Assembly (NCBI GenBank): GCA_041477815.1
Contig: JBGOUV010000288.1
Location: 1 to 8,876, forward strand
Length of the DNA: 8,876 bases
DNA from: JBGOUV01 sp041477815
GTDB taxonomy: Bacteria > Acidobacteriota > Terriglobia > Bryobacterales > JACQDG01
Reading direction: 5' to 3'
The first letter of the stretch is position 1. The number at the start of each line of letters is the position of its first letter. The position numbers and the translations under genes were made by a program. The notes below the pieces were generated by a model, which worked only from the letters and a program-made list of their open reading frames with translations, had not been told where the DNA came from and ran no database searches. Shown here piece after piece: positions 6,468 through 8,876 of the stretch.

Positions 6468-7538
6468 ATGATTGGAGCGGGCTTCGCGTGTCTCCTCGCT
6501 CTGGCCGCTCCAGGCGGTCCGGCCGCGGGCCGGGCTATCTTCGCGGGTAAGGGCGGTTGTCTGAACTGCCACGCCGTCGAGAATCAGGGCGGCAGCCTGG
6601 GGCCCGACTTGAGCGAGGTGGGGGTGACGCGAACCCTCGAAACGCTGCGCGCCGCCCTGCTGGACCCCGACGCCGAAATCGAGGCCGAGTATCTTACGAT
6701 CTCCCTGGTAACGAAGCGGGGCGAAAGGGTTCAGGGCATCCGGCTGAACGAGGATGATTTTTCCATCCAGCTACGCGACACGAACGGCAATCTGCGGTCG
6801 TTTCAGAAAGACGGCCTGGAGACGCTGGGGCGGGAGCTGCGCTCGCTCATGCCCTCCTATGCGGCGACGCTTTCCACCGGGGAAATCGACGACCTGGTGG
6901 CCTATCTCGGCTCGCTCCGGGGAGCGGTGGTCCGGCCGGGCGGGACCGCCGGGCGCACGCGGACCATCGCGCCCGTATCCGAGCGCGTCGATTGGCTCAC
7001 CCGGCCGGAACGGGATGGCGAGGAGCGGCCGGAGGCGGTCCTGGACGCCTTGCAGATTCCCGGCGGAGCCACCGTCGCCGACGTGGGCGCCGGCGCCGGC
7101 TACTTCACCTGGCGCCTGGCGCGACGGGTGGGGCCCGGCGGGAAGGTGATCGCCGTGGAGGTCCAGCAGAGGATGCTGGATCTGATCGCGGACGACCTGA
7201 AGCAGCGCCGCGCCACGAATGTGGAGTTGGTGCTGGGCGAGGAGCGGAATCCGCGGTTGCCGGAGGGAGGCCTGGATCTGGTCTTGCTGGCTAATGCCTA
7301 CCACGAGTTTTCGGAACCGGAAATCATGATGGCCGCTATCCGGCGGTCGCTGAAACCGCGCGGCCGGGTGGCGGTGTTGGAGTATCGTAAGGAGGACAAC
7401 TATTCGCCGGTCGAGGGGCTGCACCAGATGAGCTTGCGGGAACTGCGCTCCGAATGGGAGTCGATGGGTTTCGAGACCGAGCAGGTCCTGCGGCTGCTCC
7501 CCCGCCAACACCTTGTGATCTTCCGCAGCCGGCCATGA
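6468..7538 (+). CDS. Cytochrome c domain fused to class I SAM-dependent methyltransferase
   Basis: The product is 356 residues. A short hydrophobic N-terminus (GAGFACLLALAAP) suggests export. Residues 21-152 are a monoheme cytochrome c of the type often found beside acidobacterial and planctomycete dehydrogenases: CLNCH at 31-35 attaches heme, NQGGSLGPDL follows, the NEDDFSIQLRD signature is at 94-104, and SLMPSY (127-131 region) supplies Met128 as the probable second iron ligand. After a Gly/Arg-rich linker (153-172) comes a Rossmann methyltransferase (about 174-354): VDWLTRPERD; motif I VADVGAGAGYF at 203-213 with GxGxG; acidic Glu231 ending strand 2; LVLLANAYHEF at 271-281; and LKPRGRVAVLEYR. 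Related methyltransferases with signal peptides are common in these phyla, but their substrates are unknown to me. Heme attachment requires the periplasm, where SAM is not normally present, so the function is puzzling. The gene follows the receptor by 14 bases and overlaps the next gene. Confidence 0.88.
   Translation: MIGAGFACLLALAAPGGPAAGRAIFAGKGGCLNCHAVENQGGSLGPDLSEVGVTRTLETLRAALLDPDAEIEAEYLTISLVTKRGERVQGIRLNEDDFSIQLRDTNGNLRSFQKDGLETLGRELRSLMPSYAATLSTGEIDDLVAYLGSLRGAVVRPGGTAGRTRTIAPVSERVDWLTRPERDGEERPEAVLDALQIPGGATVADVGAGAGYFTWRLARRVGPGGKVIAVEVQQRMLDLIADDLKQRRATNVELVLGEERNPRLPEGGLDLVLLANAYHEFSEPEIMMAAIRRSLKPRGRVAVLEYRKEDNYSPVEGLHQMSLRELRSEWESMGFETEQVLRLLPRQHLVIFRSRP
6528..6923 (+). repeat. 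Cytochrome module copy 1 (in the methyltransferase fusion)
   Basis: This stretch encodes 132 residues that align without a single gap to the module at 7868-8263. I count 68 identical positions, about 52%. At DNA level a 17-base run (CAGGGCGGCAGCCTGGG) is identical at 6585-6601 and 7925-7941. The pair is best read as a tandem duplication that later diverged. Confidence 0.75.
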
Positions 7539-8272
7539 ATACTCTGCTGATAGTTAGCTCCGGACTTGTAGCGCTCCTGGCGCAGGCTCCGCAGGAGGTG
7601 GAGTGGGGCGGCCGGTTGTTCCAGACCCATTGCGCCTATTGCCACGGGGCGCAAGGGGAGGGCGGGCGGGGGGCGGACCTCACGACGGGACGCTACCGCT
7701 GGGGGGGCTCCGATGCGGAGCTGTTCAATACGATCCGCAACGGCATCGAGGGCTCGGAAATGGGGCCGGTCCGGGCGACGGATGAGGAGGTGCGGCGGAT
7801 GGTGGCCTTTGTCCAGCGGCTCGGTGCGGCGCCCGCACCAGAGAAGGCCCCCGGGGACCCGGCGGCGGGCAAACTCGTGTATGAGAAGAAGGGGGCCTGC
7901 GCGACGTGCCATAGCCTCCACAACCAGGGCGGCAGCCTGGGACCGGAGCTCACCGATGTCGGGCGGCGGCGGGGACTCAAGTTTCTGGAGGAATCGCTCG
8001 TGAACCCGGAGGCGGACGCGCCCCTCGCCTACCGGGGAGTGCGGGTAGTGTCGGCGTCCGGCCAGACCGTCGCCGGGATTCGGCTGAATGAAGACGATAT
8101 CTCGATCCAGTTGCGGGATACGGGAGACAACCTGCGGTCCTTCTTGAAGGACAACATAAAGGAGATCCGGCGCGACGGTCCGTCGCTGATGCCGGCGTAC
8201 GGTTCGGTCTTGACGAGGAAGGAGATCGAAGACCTGGTGGCTTACTTGAGCAGCTTGCGAGGGGTGCGGTGA
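7535..8272 (+). CDS. Exported diheme cytochrome c
   Basis: The product is 245 residues. Residues 1-17 form a signal peptide (hydrophobic core LLIVSSGLVALLA). Domain 1 (about 22-97) is a small class I cytochrome c: CAYCH at 33-37, GxGGRGADL, and Met76 in SEMGP as likely axial ligand. A proline/alanine linker (99-110) leads to domain 2 (112-243), with CATCH at 122-126, NQGGSLGPEL, NEDDISIQLRD at 185-195 and Met219 in SLMPAY. Such proteins accept electrons from periplasmic oxidoreductases and pass them toward the respiratory chain; no dehydrogenase partner is inside this window. The ATG overlaps the upstream TGA as ATGA and no Shine-Dalgarno precedes it, so translation is probably coupled to the methyltransferase fusion, implying the two are made in step. 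A longer frame upstream (from 7454) is rejected, because it would bury the signal peptide. Confidence 0.92.
   Translation: MNTLLIVSSGLVALLAQAPQEVEWGGRLFQTHCAYCHGAQGEGGRGADLTTGRYRWGGSDAELFNTIRNGIEGSEMGPVRATDEEVRRMVAFVQRLGAAPAPEKAPGDPAAGKLVYEKKGACATCHSLHNQGGSLGPELTDVGRRRGLKFLEESLVNPEADAPLAYRGVRVVSASGQTVAGIRLNEDDISIQLRDTGDNLRSFLKDNIKEIRRDGPSLMPAYGSVLTRKEIEDLVAYLSSLRGVR
7868..8263 (+). repeat. Cytochrome module copy 2 (second heme domain of the diheme cytochrome)
   Basis: This is the partner of 6528-6923. It keeps the heme motif, the NEDD-SIQLRD block, the SLMP ligand region and the EI[ED]DLVAYL[GS]SLRG end in the same register. Confidence 0.75.
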
Positions 8273-8303
8273 GAGTGGCTGGTCCCAGGTCGGGAAGGCG
8301 CAA

Positions 8304-8555
8304 ATGCAGCCGCAGCAGATGATAACCGCCCTGGTGATCGGCTCCGTGCTGATCGCGGTGGGACTGATCCCCGGCCTGCTCTCGGGACTCGCAGAGCGAA
8401 TCCAGAACAGTCTCGACGAGCTCTTCCCGTTTTCCGCGAGAGAGCCACGCTACCGGAACACCTACGGGAGCAGGCCGATTCCGGGACAAATCTGGTTAGC
8501 CGTCTTGGGGATGGCGTTGATAATGATAAGCATATTCGCCTATTTTTCAAACTGA
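8304..8555 (+). CDS. Small two-helix membrane protein of unknown function
   Basis: The product is 83 residues. Helix 1 spans about 6-28 (MITALVIGSVLIAVGLIPGLL) and helix 2 about 62-81 (QIWLAVLGMALIMISIFAYF). Between them lies a roughly 32-residue soluble loop with mixed charges and several aromatics (ERIQNSLDELFPF, then REPRYRNTYG). No cofactor motif, cysteine or histidine is present, so it is not itself a redox carrier. The ATG at 8304 has GGGAAGG ending 5 bases upstream. It starts 31 bases after the diheme cytochrome stop on the same strand, so it may close the same transcription unit and could anchor or organise the cytochromes at the inner membrane; that role is inference from position only. 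I do not recognise the family. Confidence 0.65.
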   Translation: MQPQQMITALVIGSVLIAVGLIPGLLSGLAERIQNSLDELFPFSAREPRYRNTYGSRPIPGQIWLAVLGMALIMISIFAYFSN

Positions 8556-8570
8556 CCCAGGGTTTAAGGA

Positions 8571-8585
8571 TCCAGCGGGGCTGGA
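8571..8585 (+). terminator. Short hairpin after the cytochrome array
   Basis: TCCAGC-GGG-GCTGGA is a perfect 6-base-pair stem with a 3-base loop, 15 bases after the stop of the small membrane protein gene. No U-run follows (ATGGCTGC), so it may terminate weakly or only stabilise the 3' end. Confidence 0.3.
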
Positions 8586-8655
8586 ATGGCTGCGGCGGCG
8601 GCCTGCCTTGAAGTCGCCAGGATCGTGGAAGGCGAAAGATGGTGAAGTAGACGCG

Positions 8656-8672
8656 TAGGGCGAGCCGCCCTA
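8656..8672 (-). terminator. Hairpin overlapping the stop of the TPR gene
   Basis: TAGGGC (8656-8661) and GCCCTA (8667-8672) form a perfect 6-base-pair stem around a 5-base loop, and the right arm contains the minus-strand TAG stop. On the minus strand CGCGTCTACTT follows, which has some T but no clean run. It may serve either of the two convergent genes. Confidence 0.3.
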
Positions 8673-8876
8673 GAGCTTCATCCGGCGCACCAACTCCTGG
8701 AAGCGGGGGTCGGAGCGAACGGAGTCCCACTGCGGGTCCATGTTGATCCAGGGCATGCTGACCGAACGGTCCTGATACATCCGTTCCAGCCACTCGAAGA
8801 CGCGATCGGTCTCACCGAGGCCTAAATACACCGCGGCGACGTCGTAGGGCGGCACGTAGCGCTTGCGCGCCAGCTC
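8670..8876 (-). CDS. C-terminal end of a TPR-repeat protein (partial, cut by window end)
   Basis: The last 68 residues of a minus-strand gene are present, entering from the right edge. The segment YVPPYDVAAVYLGLGETDRVFEWLERMYQDRS is a TPR helix pair (alanine/glycine at the packing positions, then FEWLE), and it is followed by DPQWDSVRSDPRFQELVRRMKL. This ending is, from family knowledge, common on acidobacterial proteins that join TPR arrays to a Ser/Thr kinase or to a CadC-like winged-helix domain, so the full gene is likely a signalling or regulatory protein. The N-terminal domains are outside the window, so which type it is cannot be decided. It is convergent with the cytochrome array and probably unrelated to it. 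Confidence 0.8.
   Translation of the reverse strand, partial: ELARKRYVPPYDVAAVYLGLGETDRVFEWLERMYQDRSVSMPWINMDPQWDSVRSDPRFQELVRRMKL

Noticed and set aside
8242..8793. 183-residue minus-strand frame covering the 8556-8669 gap
   Set aside because: It overlaps the TPR gene end and the small membrane protein gene in other frames, and is Arg/Ser/Pro-rich with no motif.

Overview
The window looks like a piece of a GC-rich Acidobacteriota chromosome, probably from the Solibacter/Bryobacter side of the phylum. This is inferred from the gene families: an Oar-like TonB receptor with an N-terminal carboxypeptidase-regulatory domain, secreted tandem alpha-beta barrel proteins, CXXCH cytochromes carrying an NEDD-SIQLRD signature, and the C-terminus of a TPR protein of a kind common in that phylum. 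No rRNA, tRNA, CRISPR array or insertion sequence was seen.

Left part (1-2396): the tail of an unknown + strand gene (3-71) converges on a minus-strand gene for a secreted two-domain alpha-beta barrel protein (87-863, TTG start with a good Shine-Dalgarno). A 249-base intergenic region follows, then a minus-strand exported protein of the neutral/alkaline ceramidase-like hydrolase family (1113-2396).

Middle (2397-3246): a divergent intergenic region with a perfect inverted repeat leads into a PIN-domain (VapC-like) gene on the + strand (2575-3204). Its last 58 codons resemble the small partner protein usually encoded separately beside this PIN subfamily. A strong internal ribosome binding site sits in front of an in-frame ATG exactly at that junction, suggesting a toxin-antitoxin fusion that may also make the partner alone.

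Right part (3247-8555), the most interesting: four + strand genes in close array. They are a 1068-residue Oar-like TonB-dependent outer-membrane receptor, a cytochrome c domain fused to a class I SAM-dependent methyltransferase, a diheme cytochrome c whose start overlaps the previous stop (ATGA), and an 83-residue two-helix membrane protein. The cytochrome domain of the fusion and the second heme domain of the diheme protein align without gaps over 132 residues at about 52% identity (hand count). The layout suggests one transcription unit joining outer-membrane uptake to periplasmic redox chemistry and a methyltransferase-fold domain of unknown substrate. The cytochrome-methyltransferase fusion is the best candidate for an undescribed system, because heme attachment is periplasmic while SAM is normally cytoplasmic.

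Right edge (8670-8876): the C-terminal 68 residues of a minus-strand TPR protein, convergent with the array.
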